Origin: Chlamydiota bacterium
GTDB taxonomy: Bacteria > Chlamydiota > Chlamydiia > Chlamydiales > FEN-1388
DNA length: 55,291 nucleotides
Assembly (NCBI GenBank): GCA_013287775.1
Contig: JABDDE010000007.1
Location: 1-55,291, forward strand
Reading direction: 5' to 3'
This document shows positions 27,914 through 37,613 of the stretch, piece by piece. Made by a program: the position numbers and the translations under genes. How positions within the stretch are numbered: position 1 is the first letter of the stretch; each line of letters opens with the position of its first letter. The notes beneath the pieces were generated by a model. The model was not told where the DNA came from, searched no databases, and saw nothing but the letters and a program-made list of their open reading frames with translations.

Positions 27914-28699
27914 ATGAAAAAACATTGCATGACTCTAGCCTTGGCAACATATCTTGCCATAGGAGCATCACTTGTAGCAGAAACAGGCAATCGTGAGCCT
28001 CATGCTGCAAGCACTACTTCACAGGTAGCACGTGAAGAGTGCACACGTCCAATGGCAGCAAAAAACAAAGCTAAAATACATAAACTTCGTGCTAAAGAAG
28101 CAAAACAAGCACAAAGAGCGCATGGAAAGGGAAAAAAACAGCCCCCACAACTGCGCACAAAAGCCGTGAATGTGTTACCCTATACCCTACACACCCTTAA
28201 AAGCACGTCCTCAAAAGGCAGCAGCGTAGAAATTGAAAACGGGGCTATCTTCACTGTGTATGATTATGACACAAAAACAGCAGGTGCATGGAAGGAAGGG
28301 ACTCCCCTCCAAGTGACACCCAATGGCGCTTGGTTTTCGAATTCAAATTATGAATTTTCCATCCTCAATTGCATTACAAACGAGAGTGTTCAAGCTAAAT
28401 TATCTCTTGGGCCTGAAAAGCAATATACAATACAGCGCATTATTTCCATAAATAAGGCTACGGGTGAACTAATTATCGCCTCTACAATAATAGATCCTAA
28501 AACAGGGTATACCTATGCTACTGACTCAGGTATTCGCTTTATGGTAAGTACTTCAAGTGCTAATTGGAATAACTTTATCACTTGGGAAGTCAATGACGCC
28601 ATTATTGTAGGTACCAACAACAGTTGGTTTACGTGGGGATATAACTATATGCTCATTAACGTTACAGCCGATGCAACGTGGGTTACAGCTTCGGCCTAA
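27914..28699 (+). CDS. Secreted hypothetical protein (Sec signal, beta-rich)
   Basis: Start trimmed to MKKHCMTLALATYLAIGASLVAE behind aaggag RBS; basic K/R/A linker then beta-rich domain. Confidence 0.65.
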   Translation: MKKHCMTLALATYLAIGASLVAETGNREPHAASTTSQVAREECTRPMAAKNKAKIHKLRAKEAKQAQRAHGKGKKQPPQLRTKAVNVLPYTLHTLKSTSSKGSSVEIENGAIFTVYDYDTKTAGAWKEGTPLQVTPNGAWFSNSNYEFSILNCITNESVQAKLSLGPEKQYTIQRIISINKATGELIIASTIIDPKTGYTYATDSGIRFMVSTSSANWNNFITWEVNDAIIVGTNNSWFTWGYNYMLINVTADATWVTASA

Positions 28700-28762
28700 T
28701 AAACCCTATACCGAGTCACCTATTGTGGCTCGGTAAATTCATTTTATAAAAGGATATTTTTT

Positions 28763-29794
28763 ATGTGTATTCGAATATTTTCTTCGTCCTCACGGGCAAA
28801 TCATGGCGAAATAGTACCGCCACCACCATCATCTGGCACTCAGTGTTTGGCAACCATTGCTAAGGTATCTACTGCTGCTTTTGCAGTGTTGTGTACTGCA
28901 TTCTTTTTACATCCCTGCACCCTGTTCTTGTCATGGATGCTCATTTCGGGCGCAATTGCCATCATATCATGGATATTAGCAAGCAACTGCTCGCCCTCAC
29001 AACACCGCGTGAATGAAGTATATGTATGCAACGCTCCAGCTCCACTTGTTCCTGTAAGGCCTTTTATACCTCCTGTTGTGGTCATTCAATCACCACCTCA
29101 CCGTCATGTCGTGCACTCAGTGCCTGCAGTGTCCTTGGTGCCTTCAGGACCTCATATCCAGCCTGTTCTAGTACAACAACCTGTAGTCCAAGGAAGAGAA
29201 CCTATAGGAGTGCGAACTCTGCTACAGCCTCCACCAATTCCACTTCACCAACCAATCCTGCCCCATCAACCAATTCTGCCTTCTCAACCTATTGTGACGC
29301 ATAGTGCACAACCTTTGTTCTCGCAGTCGTCATCATCATCGACGCGCGAGCCCATAGGGGTGCGTACTGCTTCATCCTTTATATCCTCTTCATCTTCCTT
29401 ACTGCACCCACCTATGAATCTCGCTCCTGTTGTACAATCTGTTTTCACACAAGCACATTCCTCCCCTTCTGTTTTTTCCTCATCATCGCGCGAACATATC
29501 GGGCGCTCTTTCACTGCGAGTTCCCCATTCACGTCCACAGTACTCCCACGCCCTCTTCCACTCTCTCTTCCACAGTCTCTTCCACACTCTCTTCCACTCT
29601 CTCTTCCACACTCTCTTCCACTTCCTCTCGCTTCCTCATCATCCTCATCCCGAGAATCCATAGGACGCTCCGCTTCTTCTCATAGCGCTAACTCAGCTAT
29701 CGCTACAGCAGCTCGCCGTGTACGAGAAGATACTAATAGCGGTAATAGTGGTAATGGCGGCAGAGAAGTGATTGAGAAAAGGCGACACACTTGA
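28763..29794 (+). CDS. Inc-like protein with Pro/Ser-rich tail containing a repeated SSSxREPIGVRT-type motif
   Basis: Bilobed hydrophobic VSTAAFAVLCTAFFLHPCTLFLSWMLISGAIAIISWIL; motifs REPIGVRT (x2), REHIGRS, RESIGRS. Confidence 0.6.
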   Translation: MCIRIFSSSSRANHGEIVPPPPSSGTQCLATIAKVSTAAFAVLCTAFFLHPCTLFLSWMLISGAIAIISWILASNCSPSQHRVNEVYVCNAPAPLVPVRPFIPPVVVIQSPPHRHVVHSVPAVSLVPSGPHIQPVLVQQPVVQGREPIGVRTLLQPPPIPLHQPILPHQPILPSQPIVTHSAQPLFSQSSSSSTREPIGVRTASSFISSSSSLLHPPMNLAPVVQSVFTQAHSSPSVFSSSSREHIGRSFTASSPFTSTVLPRPLPLSLPQSLPHSLPLSLPHSLPLPLASSSSSSRESIGRSASSHSANSAIATAARRVREDTNSGNSGNGGREVIEKRRHT

Positions 29795-29799
29795 CGCAT

Positions 29800-30110
29800 A
29801 CGCATCAGGTGAAGGCTATGACTCTCACAAGCCATGGCATATTTTTTTTACAGGGAGAGCCACAGGAGAAAGCTTACAGAGAGAGCTTGTCAGAGGCGTG
29901 TGGGGTGCTTAGGCGCGTTGGTAATTACGTCCTTGATAGGAGGAGATTAGAGAGAAATCTGTATTGGCCTAAGATGCATTTTCAACGAGCGTACGCTCGT
30001 TGAAGTCCAGACATATAAAAATAGACTGACAAATAAATTTGCCAGTCTATTTTTATATGTCTGAACTTTTCCGCTTTCAGCGGAAAAATGCTCTGCAGCT
30101 ATTCTCCTCA
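29800..30110 (+). repeat. Family 2 element copy A (left part plus hairpin module)
   Basis: cgcatcaggtgaaggctatgactctcac start; hairpin module 29973-30091. Confidence 0.85.
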
Positions 30111-30229
30111 CTCTCTTACCGCACCAGTCTTCACCCTCTTACCGCACCAGTCTTCACTCCACATGTTGCGCTAGTTATGACTCCAATAGAGTGAATCACT
30201 ACGTGAGCAGGGAAAAAAAAATCGGATCA

Positions 30230-30760
30230 AAAAGCATTGATTATGCTACACACAAATGGGTTTCGCTGCTACCGCAGCTCTATTTTTATTTCATGCACTG
30301 TAACCCCAGCGCACGCGCTACGGCCGCGCTTCACGCGGGGCTAATGAATTCCACCACTGCCGCATACGCATCAGGCTAAGGTTGGAGTGGTATCAACTTA
30401 AAGAAACTTGTAACCAATCAGAACCGAGCCACGGTAGTGGCGAAATGCGGCTCTAGCCCCGCGTGCAGTGAAGGCTGCGCGCATCGCGCGCAGGCCGAGC
30501 GGAACGTGGGGTTTATGAGGCATCAATAAAAACGGAGCTGCGGTAGCAGCGACACAGAAATGTGTCTGCAACGACAATTATGTGCACTGACTAGGTCAAA
30601 TACAATGGGTTTCGCTGCTGCCGCAGCTCTCTGTTTATTTCATGCTCCACAACCCCACGTTCCTTCGATCGCACGCAATGCGTGCGCTCTTCAGTCACGC
30701 GGGGCTAATGAATTCCACCGCTACCGCGGTGGGGTCCATATTGGTCACAACATGGTAAGG
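30230..30760. repeat. GC-rich composite dispersed repeat (family 3)
   Basis: Shares gcatcaggctaaggttggagtggtatcaacttaaagaaacttgtaaccaatcagaaccgagccacggtagtggcgaaatg with 11240-11330 and a >130-bp block with 51628-51760. Confidence 0.88.
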
Positions 30761-30864
30761 CTCTATACACTAGGCCATAGCACGGCACACACCCTGCAGT
30801 CATGCTATGAGTGTCGTTGCGACCGCAAAACCCCACGTTCCCAGTGGATGCATCTTTAATGATC

Positions 30865-31035
30865 CCTCAGCTTTCTCCCTAATCTCCCCAGTACCCAGAC
30901 GTTCTCCCCCAACACCTCAAGCACCCCTAACGCCTCTGACAAGCTCTCTCTGTAAGCTTTCTCCTGTGGCTCTCCCTGTAAAAAAAACTCCCAAAACCTT
31001 CCTCACCAACACACCTAAGCACCCGTAACGCCTCA
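30865..31035 (-). repeat. Family 2 element, partial copy
   Basis: aacacctcaagcacccctaacgcctctgacaagctctctctgtaag...ctctccctgtaaaaaaaac. Confidence 0.8.
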
Positions 31036-31101
31036 GTTTTATTTACAAAAAAAACATGATTTTATTTATAATGAAAATAAAACAATAGATATAATAATTT
31101 A

Positions 31102-31140
31102 GTCATGTGCAATTTTCCAAAAGGAAAATTTGTACATGAC
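31102..31140. repeat. CATGTGC palindromic repeat (family 1) just upstream of the large ORF
   Basis: gtcatgtgcaattttccaaaaggaaaatttgtacatgac. Confidence 0.8.
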
Positions 31141-31152
31141 GTGAAAAAAAAC

Positions 31153-34100
31153 ATGAATATACAACCAATAGACCGTCAATTTATTGCAGAGCTTGCAGCT
31201 ACTATGCAACAAAACGAAAACATAGTAACTAATGATCAAATTGCAAGCATTGCTCATAGAATGTATGGCCATGGCCCCTTCTCAGCCCGCATCATTGATG
31301 CTATGAGCAGGCGCCTTACTAATACATCAATTAGCACAAGCTGTGAAACCTTTATTGAAGGATGTGTTTCTGAGGTACGCAGCGCCTTTTCTTCATCACA
31401 AGTCACCACAACACAGCCAAGCCCCTCTACACCATCATCTTTCGAAACTTTTCTGACCACAACTCCATTTCCAACTACATCTTCATCTACCATAACAAGA
31501 CCAAGAGTAACAAGACCAAGAGATGGGCAAGCAGAAACACAGCTTCCAAAACGACTACGCATAACGCCTTCATCCTCGTCCTCATCCACAACTACAACTA
31601 CAACTACAAGTCAGACGTCACCTGTAACCCTTTCTTCCCCTCAACAAGCAATCTGTGCACAGCTCCAAGAAGTACTCACGCAACCTCTTACTTCTGCCAA
31701 TACTCAGGCCATAGTATCCAAGCTGAGTCAAGCCTGTGCAAGCAATATCCCTCTTACTTCGCTTATTGCACTGTGGAGATCAAGACCAGAAATTTTAAGA
31801 CAACCTTACAGTGAAATGGAAGACGTGCGTTTATTTCTCTCTTTATACGTACAAGCACTCCAAGGCGGGCAAATACCGAATAAAGCGGATAAATTACAGG
31901 AGGCCATCACCTGCCTCACACATGCGCTCAGCCTTGGCAATAATGATGCCCTCTATGTACTTCTGCGAAAGATTCATACAACCATGCAAGAAGTAGCAAG
32001 TATCCCAGAGCTTCCTCGAGCACCGCTTCTGTGTTTAGATTTTGCAAGTAGACTCATTGGAGGATCTCATGAAGCAGAAAATATGGAAACCCACCTTGCT
32101 CGCTTTTTATTTCTTCTAGATAGAAATAGAGACGAACTTCGAGTGTTTTTGAGAGATGTTTATAGAGACACATCTCATGACTTTTTTCAAAACCTCATCA
32201 CTGGATTAGCTACACAAACACAAGCTGTGATGCAACATATTGAGCAAGATGAACATCCTCAAAGCATGAAAGCTGCAATAACAGGTGCACTACCCAATCC
32301 ACGACTTCTCCCAGAAAATCATTATGCCAATAGAGTGGCCTTCTGCCTGATTCGTCCTGATGGCTCACTCAATAGATCGTTAATTGCCGATGCAGAGCGT
32401 TTTTTTATACGTCGAACACCTGTCAATAATCCAGCCACTGAGTTTGATGCCTATCTTGCTCAAATACTTCTTAAGTTTCGTGTTGATAATGCCGAGAACT
32501 CTCTCAACAACGCTTTTGCACAACTGCCCGCGCGTTTATCTGAAGATGGACAGAGCGCTATTCGTTTGCATCTCCACCTTACCCCCACTGCAAATATTAC
32601 CCCAGAACAGATACAAAGGGTGCGCCTAGCGTCTCTACTTGCCAGGTGGAGGCAATTCGATACACATACGTGTTATATCATGGCACTCAGTAATTTTCAG
32701 CGCTCAGTATTGCACCGTGTTATTGAAGGGCAACGCCAGCTCCTCGAAGACGGTTGCGTGTATTATACCATTGAAGGAAGACGCTACCCATTCCAAGGCC
32801 TCAATGCCCCTTTCCAATATTCACTCAATTATTCAATAGGTGACAATGGGGCAGCTCTTATGCAAATCCCCTACATAGCGAATGCCATTCGTCTGCTTCA
32901 AGGAAGTGAAGAATCAGATATGGCTTTTCAAACGAGAATACACCATGTGATGACTGAGATACGAGATAATGCCACACTCTTACAGCTATTTAGTAGACTC
33001 TTGCCTGAGCCAAGAAATGCCGAGGGGCAAAGGCGCTTCGAAAGAGCCTGCAGAATAGTATCTGTGGGATTCGAGCCACCTCTTTCTCGTATGTTCGATA
33101 ATGCTATGGCAAGTGCCATTTTTCCGCCATTTAATGCCACCGGCAGGCAACAAAATGCGCTGTATGAAATCTATCGAGATAGCCTTACCACTATGTTTCG
33201 AAGGCTCGTATTTATGGCGCGCTCAGGAGAGGCCTTTGCCAGCTTGCCTACAACACATCCTGAACGACAAGCACTGAGCCGCTATGATACAACGAGTCAT
33301 CTTCCGGACGCAGATCCTCAACATTGGAGACCGCCTGGCTTTTCACAATTTCGCTTCTTTGCCACCCCTTCTCAAAACCCTGCAGATACCCGTCTTAATA
33401 TGCAGCTCTACATGAATACCGCTACTGCATCGAATCCACGATATATACAAGTTACCGAAGAAAATTTTGGCGAGGCTCTACAACACCTCATGATGGCTGC
33501 TATGCAAGAACAGCACCTCCCCACTATGGCAGCATTTCTTAGAAGTTTTCCTCCTGCTACCCTAGCCTCTCTTTTTAGAGGTGTAAACGCCGATGATACG
33601 GCAGGCTTTGACAGCAGATTTCGCGTGGGAGCCGCCAGGCCTCAAGCGAGTGATAGACCATGGAACTTTACTCTTACAGCAGTAGGTGAGGCGTTTTGGA
33701 GCACTATTTCAGAAACGCCACCGAGCCCGCACATTCGAATTGCCATGGGAAATACACCAATGACTACAATACAGGGGATGCTACAAATTGTATCCAGGGC
33801 GGCGTCGCTTCGTCGCGAGATCTCCGAAGGGGCAGCCGAGCAAGGTATAGCACCTCAAACCGTTATAGAGACAGCCTTTCCCCTAAATATACCAGGTCAT
33901 GTATGCCTTTTTACACCTCATACCATTCAGCCCTCAATACCATGCGATACGATAGAAAACTTTACTGCATGGACTCAGCAGCGTATGCAGGCTCTAGGCA
34001 ACCTGCCCATTACAAATTGTCCTCTAACCTACGAAGCCATTCAGGGATGGGTAAGAGACTATACTACTGGCATATCTCAAGGACGAGTAAATACTTTACT

Positions 34101-35490
34101 GAATGAATTACAAAGTAGTGACGCTCAGCGCATGACGCTACAAGCATATATACAATTTGCAGTTCGTAGAGCCCATACATGCCGGCAAAGTGAAAATGCT
34201 CTGTTTTCCAGTGTCAAAGAAACCGAACAATTACAAAAACTAGATAATGCCTGTATACATAGCTTGAGTTTGGAGCAGCGCTCTCTTATGCAAGGAGCAG
34301 CCATTCGATATGCAGATACCAATTGGGAGGCGGTCTCAGAGATCAATACTTCTGTCCCTCGCGATTTCTGTTTTTGTCCAACGCTCAGGACCGGAAGGTG
34401 GGATAACTACATTATAGCGAGAGATTGGAGTGGTGTTGAATTACATCATATACATCGATTTGTACTATCTTCTACAATCCTGCCTCATACAGAACAACGA
34501 CGTATGCTTATAAGAAACGACATCATCAAAGAAGTCAATGCCTTACAAAAGCGTTTTAACAACATATGGCAGCTCTTTACTGCCCCCTCACTTCAAGCAG
34601 CATCAAGCACCGCACTTCAAGAACTAGGAGGTTCATGGAGTGGCATACAAACACGTATACGAGAACGCATTACTTTACTCAGAAGTAGAAATGATGCCTC
34701 AGCAAAGCAACAACGTATAGCACTTACCTACCTGCTCAGTATGTTGGAAATAAAATACCAATACGAACAGAGAGTAGACCAAATACGCAACACGCAAAGG
34801 CCTGCTGTACATCGTAATGATTCACTCTTTGTCACCACTGTCGAAGCTGAAAGACGGGGGCAGTCTTGTCGCAGTGCTGCCTTTTTTACTATAGATCCTT
34901 CTCAGTTTTTACAAAATCTCTCCAATGAAGTGAATAGACCCATTCCCAGCATCCCCTCACCTTTTGCTGTACATGAGCGCGCACTGCATAACGCCCTTCT
35001 CCCGACTGACCCAATTGAGCGCGAGCTTTTCTTAAACCTCGAGCGTATGGATTGCAGTCATACGTTATTTGCTACAGTACTCAATTCATCCATTCTTCCG
35101 GTAGTAACAGCACCACGCAGCGGCCATACACTCTATGTTGATCTAAGACGCGTCGCACAAAATCCAACTATCTTAAATGCGCCACTCTCTCCAAGCACAA
35201 TCCTAGAAAACCCTGACTTTCATGTTTTAACTACTCGGTTTCCCCAACTTCGTACTATGCCTGTACGAGATCTCGTCAATTTCGCACGCCTGTTACAATT
35301 ACGAAGCGAGCTCCGAACAGCCATACGTTCGACTCGCCACGGCACAGCAGCATACGAGCCTCTCTCGACAGCGCTCGCCTCCTTCCGACAAGCGCACTCA
35401 CAATATTATCCTGAAAACAGCCCAGAATATCAGCTCTTAAGCTCAGATCTATTACGAGTAGATGATCTTTGGAACACTATGAGAGTGTAA
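31153..35490 (+). CDS. Large orphan protein (about 1,446 aa) with Ser/Thr-rich linker; putative effector
   Basis: Long uninterrupted ORF; start trimmed to MNIQPIDRQFIAELAATMQ because the upstream ORF part is a palindromic repeat; TTTPFPTTSSS...SSSSSSTTTTTTTSQTS linker; no family recognised. Confidence 0.65.
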   Translation: MNIQPIDRQFIAELAATMQQNENIVTNDQIASIAHRMYGHGPFSARIIDAMSRRLTNTSISTSCETFIEGCVSEVRSAFSSSQVTTTQPSPSTPSSFETFLTTTPFPTTSSSTITRPRVTRPRDGQAETQLPKRLRITPSSSSSSTTTTTTTSQTSPVTLSSPQQAICAQLQEVLTQPLTSANTQAIVSKLSQACASNIPLTSLIALWRSRPEILRQPYSEMEDVRLFLSLYVQALQGGQIPNKADKLQEAITCLTHALSLGNNDALYVLLRKIHTTMQEVASIPELPRAPLLCLDFASRLIGGSHEAENMETHLARFLFLLDRNRDELRVFLRDVYRDTSHDFFQNLITGLATQTQAVMQHIEQDEHPQSMKAAITGALPNPRLLPENHYANRVAFCLIRPDGSLNRSLIADAERFFIRRTPVNNPATEFDAYLAQILLKFRVDNAENSLNNAFAQLPARLSEDGQSAIRLHLHLTPTANITPEQIQRVRLASLLARWRQFDTHTCYIMALSNFQRSVLHRVIEGQRQLLEDGCVYYTIEGRRYPFQGLNAPFQYSLNYSIGDNGAALMQIPYIANAIRLLQGSEESDMAFQTRIHHVMTEIRDNATLLQLFSRLLPEPRNAEGQRRFERACRIVSVGFEPPLSRMFDNAMASAIFPPFNATGRQQNALYEIYRDSLTTMFRRLVFMARSGEAFASLPTTHPERQALSRYDTTSHLPDADPQHWRPPGFSQFRFFATPSQNPADTRLNMQLYMNTATASNPRYIQVTEENFGEALQHLMMAAMQEQHLPTMAAFLRSFPPATLASLFRGVNADDTAGFDSRFRVGAARPQASDRPWNFTLTAVGEAFWSTISETPPSPHIRIAMGNTPMTTIQGMLQIVSRAASLRREISEGAAEQGIAPQTVIETAFPLNIPGHVCLFTPHTIQPSIPCDTIENFTAWTQQRMQALGNLPITNCPLTYEAIQGWVRDYTTGISQGRVNTLLNELQSSDAQRMTLQAYIQFAVRRAHTCRQSENALFSSVKETEQLQKLDNACIHSLSLEQRSLMQGAAIRYADTNWEAVSEINTSVPRDFCFCPTLRTGRWDNYIIARDWSGVELHHIHRFVLSSTILPHTEQRRMLIRNDIIKEVNALQKRFNNIWQLFTAPSLQAASSTALQELGGSWSGIQTRIRERITLLRSRNDASAKQQRIALTYLLSMLEIKYQYEQRVDQIRNTQRPAVHRNDSLFVTTVEAERRGQSCRSAAFFTIDPSQFLQNLSNEVNRPIPSIPSPFAVHERALHNALLPTDPIERELFLNLERMDCSHTLFATVLNSSILPVVTAPRSGHTLYVDLRRVAQNPTILNAPLSPSTILENPDFHVLTTRFPQLRTMPVRDLVNFARLLQLRSELRTAIRSTRHGTAAYEPLSTALASFRQAHSQYYPENSPEYQLLSSDLLRVDDLWNTMRV

Positions 35491-35501
35491 AAGAATACTC
35501 C

Positions 35502-35541
35502 AATATTCACCACCTCCATTTACGGAGATGATGAATATTTA
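35502..35541. terminator. Imperfect hairpin after the large ORF
   Basis: aatattcaccacctccatttacggagatgatgaatatt. Confidence 0.6.
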
Positions 35542-35557
35542 CGAAATCCCTTGCGTT

Positions 35558-35612
35558 ATCGGCATTTTATCGGCATAATACAGGTAAGGTCTTGTGCCGA
35601 TAAAATGCCGAT
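35558..35612. promoter_or_regulatory. Perfect inverted repeat overlapping the fic translation start region; candidate operator
   Basis: atcggcattttatcggca (35558-35575) / tgccgataaaatgccgat (35595-35612), ending 3 nt before the 35616 ATG. Confidence 0.6.
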
Positions 35613-35615
35613 ATT

Positions 35616-36707
35616 ATGCTGATAAAATTTGCTCCAACATATTCGATTACGCCCTCAATCATGAATAATCTTTTGCGCATTGAAGTAGCAAAAGAAAGGG
35701 CCCTCATGTTGCCTGTAACGCCACATATTCTCAGCTCTTTGAGGGAAACCGCACGCTTATTTACCACGCACTATTCAACCATGATTGAAGGTAACAGGCT
35801 CAATCCGGATCAAGTTGCAGAGGTGCTCAAACATGAGGGTCATTTTCCTGGGCGCGAACGCGATGAACATGAAGTAAAAGGCTACTACGCTGCTTTAACA
35901 CAAGTTGAAAAGTGGGCAGCATCTCATGTCCCTATTACAGAAAAAATCATCCAAACTCTACATGCTCTGGTCATGTCGAATGGCAAAATACATACAAAAC
36001 CGACAAAATATCGAGATGGGCAAAATGCTATTCGAGACAGCAGGACACGAGCAATTGTGTATATGCCACCAGTTGCAAAAGATGTGCAAGGCCTTATGAG
36101 CGGCATGATAGCATGGATCAAGACGAATATGGCCCTACCATGCCCACTTGTTGCATCCATAGTGCATTATCAATTTGCGACCATTCATCCCTATTATGAT
36201 GGCAATGGAAGGACGGCAAGACTACTCACAACGCTCATCCTGCATCTTGGTGGCTATGACCTCAAAGGCTTATATTCCTTAGAAGAATATTATGCACGCA
36301 ATCTTGGCGCATACTATGAAGCCATTAGCATTGGTCCATCGCATAATTATTACATGGGCCGAGCGGAAGCTGATATTACGAAATGGATAGAATATTTTAT
36401 TGAAGGCATGGCTGTCTCATTTGAAAATGTGTTGAGGCACTTGTCTACAGCACAAAATCAGCAAGCTGTGGATCAATCTGCTATTATTCGCACGCTCGAC
36501 CCACGAAAGCGAAAAGCATTAGAATTATTTCAGGAATTTGAAATCATTACCAGTCGTCAGATCGGTGAATTATTTGGCTTTAAACCACGCAGCTCTGCAG
36601 CACTCTGCCTGCGCTGGGTTAAAGAGGGATTTTTAGAAGTTGTGGATGCATCAAATAAGGGACGCAAGTACAAATTATCAGCGCACTACAAAAAGCTGCT
36701 GAGGTAA
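35616..36707 (+). CDS. Fic family protein (AMP transferase-type) with inhibitory helix and C-terminal winged-helix-like domain
   Basis: HPYYDGNGRTARL Fic motif; STMIEGNRL inhibitory helix motif; C-terminal wHTH-like segment. Confidence 0.92.
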   Translation: MLIKFAPTYSITPSIMNNLLRIEVAKERALMLPVTPHILSSLRETARLFTTHYSTMIEGNRLNPDQVAEVLKHEGHFPGRERDEHEVKGYYAALTQVEKWAASHVPITEKIIQTLHALVMSNGKIHTKPTKYRDGQNAIRDSRTRAIVYMPPVAKDVQGLMSGMIAWIKTNMALPCPLVASIVHYQFATIHPYYDGNGRTARLLTTLILHLGGYDLKGLYSLEEYYARNLGAYYEAISIGPSHNYYMGRAEADITKWIEYFIEGMAVSFENVLRHLSTAQNQQAVDQSAIIRTLDPRKRKALELFQEFEIITSRQIGELFGFKPRSSAALCLRWVKEGFLEVVDASNKGRKYKLSAHYKKLLR

Positions 36708-36713
36708 GGCGAT

Positions 36714-37550
36714 GCATCAAGCTAAGTCCATGACTCTCACGGGCTTGGACACATTTTTATCGGAATTTATTGGAGGAGAGCTTGAGAGGTGACGCAGGAT
36801 CTTAGGGTTTTGGCAGTTACAAGTTGTGAGGACTTTTTTTCACAGGGAGAGCCACAGGAGAGGGCTTACAGAGAGAGCTTGTCAGAGGCGTTAGGGGTAC
36901 TAGATGCATTGATGATTAAGGTCTGGGCAGTGGGGAGATTAGAGAGAAAGCTGAGGGATCATTATGGGCTTATAAGAAGCACCAAAGATGCTTTTTCAAC
37001 GAGCGTACGCTCGTTGAAGTCCAGACATATAAAAATAGACTGACAAATAAATTTGTCAGTCTATTTTTATATGTCTGGACTTTTCCGCTTCCAGCGGAAA
37101 AATGCATCGAACAACCTGGATCTTTCTCTGCATCTCTGTGATCTCTCTCTTAAAAAAGCAGCCAAGGCTTGTAATTGCCCATACCTTACGATCCTGCGTC
37201 ATCTCTATGTGCTCCTCTAAACTCTCTATTCTCTTTGTCACCAAGCCGTGCACTATCCATCCTGAAATCAGCTTCAGGGCACTTTTTTGACTTTTTGTCT
37301 CCAACGGAATTTTGCAAGCACCTCTTCTCTCTAATCTCTCTGCCCAGACCTTCCTCACCAACACCTCAAGCTCCCCACACGCCTCTGACAAGCTCTCTCT
37401 GTAAGCTCTCTCCTGTAGCTCTCCCTGTGAAAAAAATCCCCCAGACCTTCCTCACCAACACCTCAAGCACCCCACACGCCTCTGACAAGCTCTCTCTGTA
37501 ATCTCTCTAATGTGCCAAACCCTGTGAGAGCCATGGCCTTAGCCTGATGC
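36714..37550 (+). repeat. Family 2 MITE-like element, most complete copy (B)
   Basis: Inverted ends gcatcaagctaagtccatgactctcac / gtgagagccatggccttagcctgatgc; central hairpin module 36987-37109. Confidence 0.88.
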
Positions 37551-37613
37551 ATATCACGGACACGGAGATTTTGTCCTTGCTTTTTAACCCAATTTACGGT
37601 TTCATGGTTTGGT

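Noticed and set aside
29284-29661. 125-aa minus-strand ORF (ECGRESGRECGRD...)
   Set aside because: Antisense shadow of the Pro/Ser repeat in the Inc-like gene.
33060-33085. tRNA-like TpsiC string (ggattcgagcc)
   Set aside because: Inside a continuous coding frame with no cloverleaf around it; no tRNA gene was found by eye in the window.
36789-37043. ORFs encoding GEPQERAYRESLSEA...GVL..KVW...LERK (also 29791-30003, 42206-42475, 47794-48228)
   Set aside because: All come from the family 2 repeat; the frame breaks or starts differently in each copy and the reverse strand also gives ORFs, so structure explains them better than coding.
36714-37550. CRISPR array
   Set aside because: Repeats are dispersed and irregular, without regular unique spacers or cas genes.
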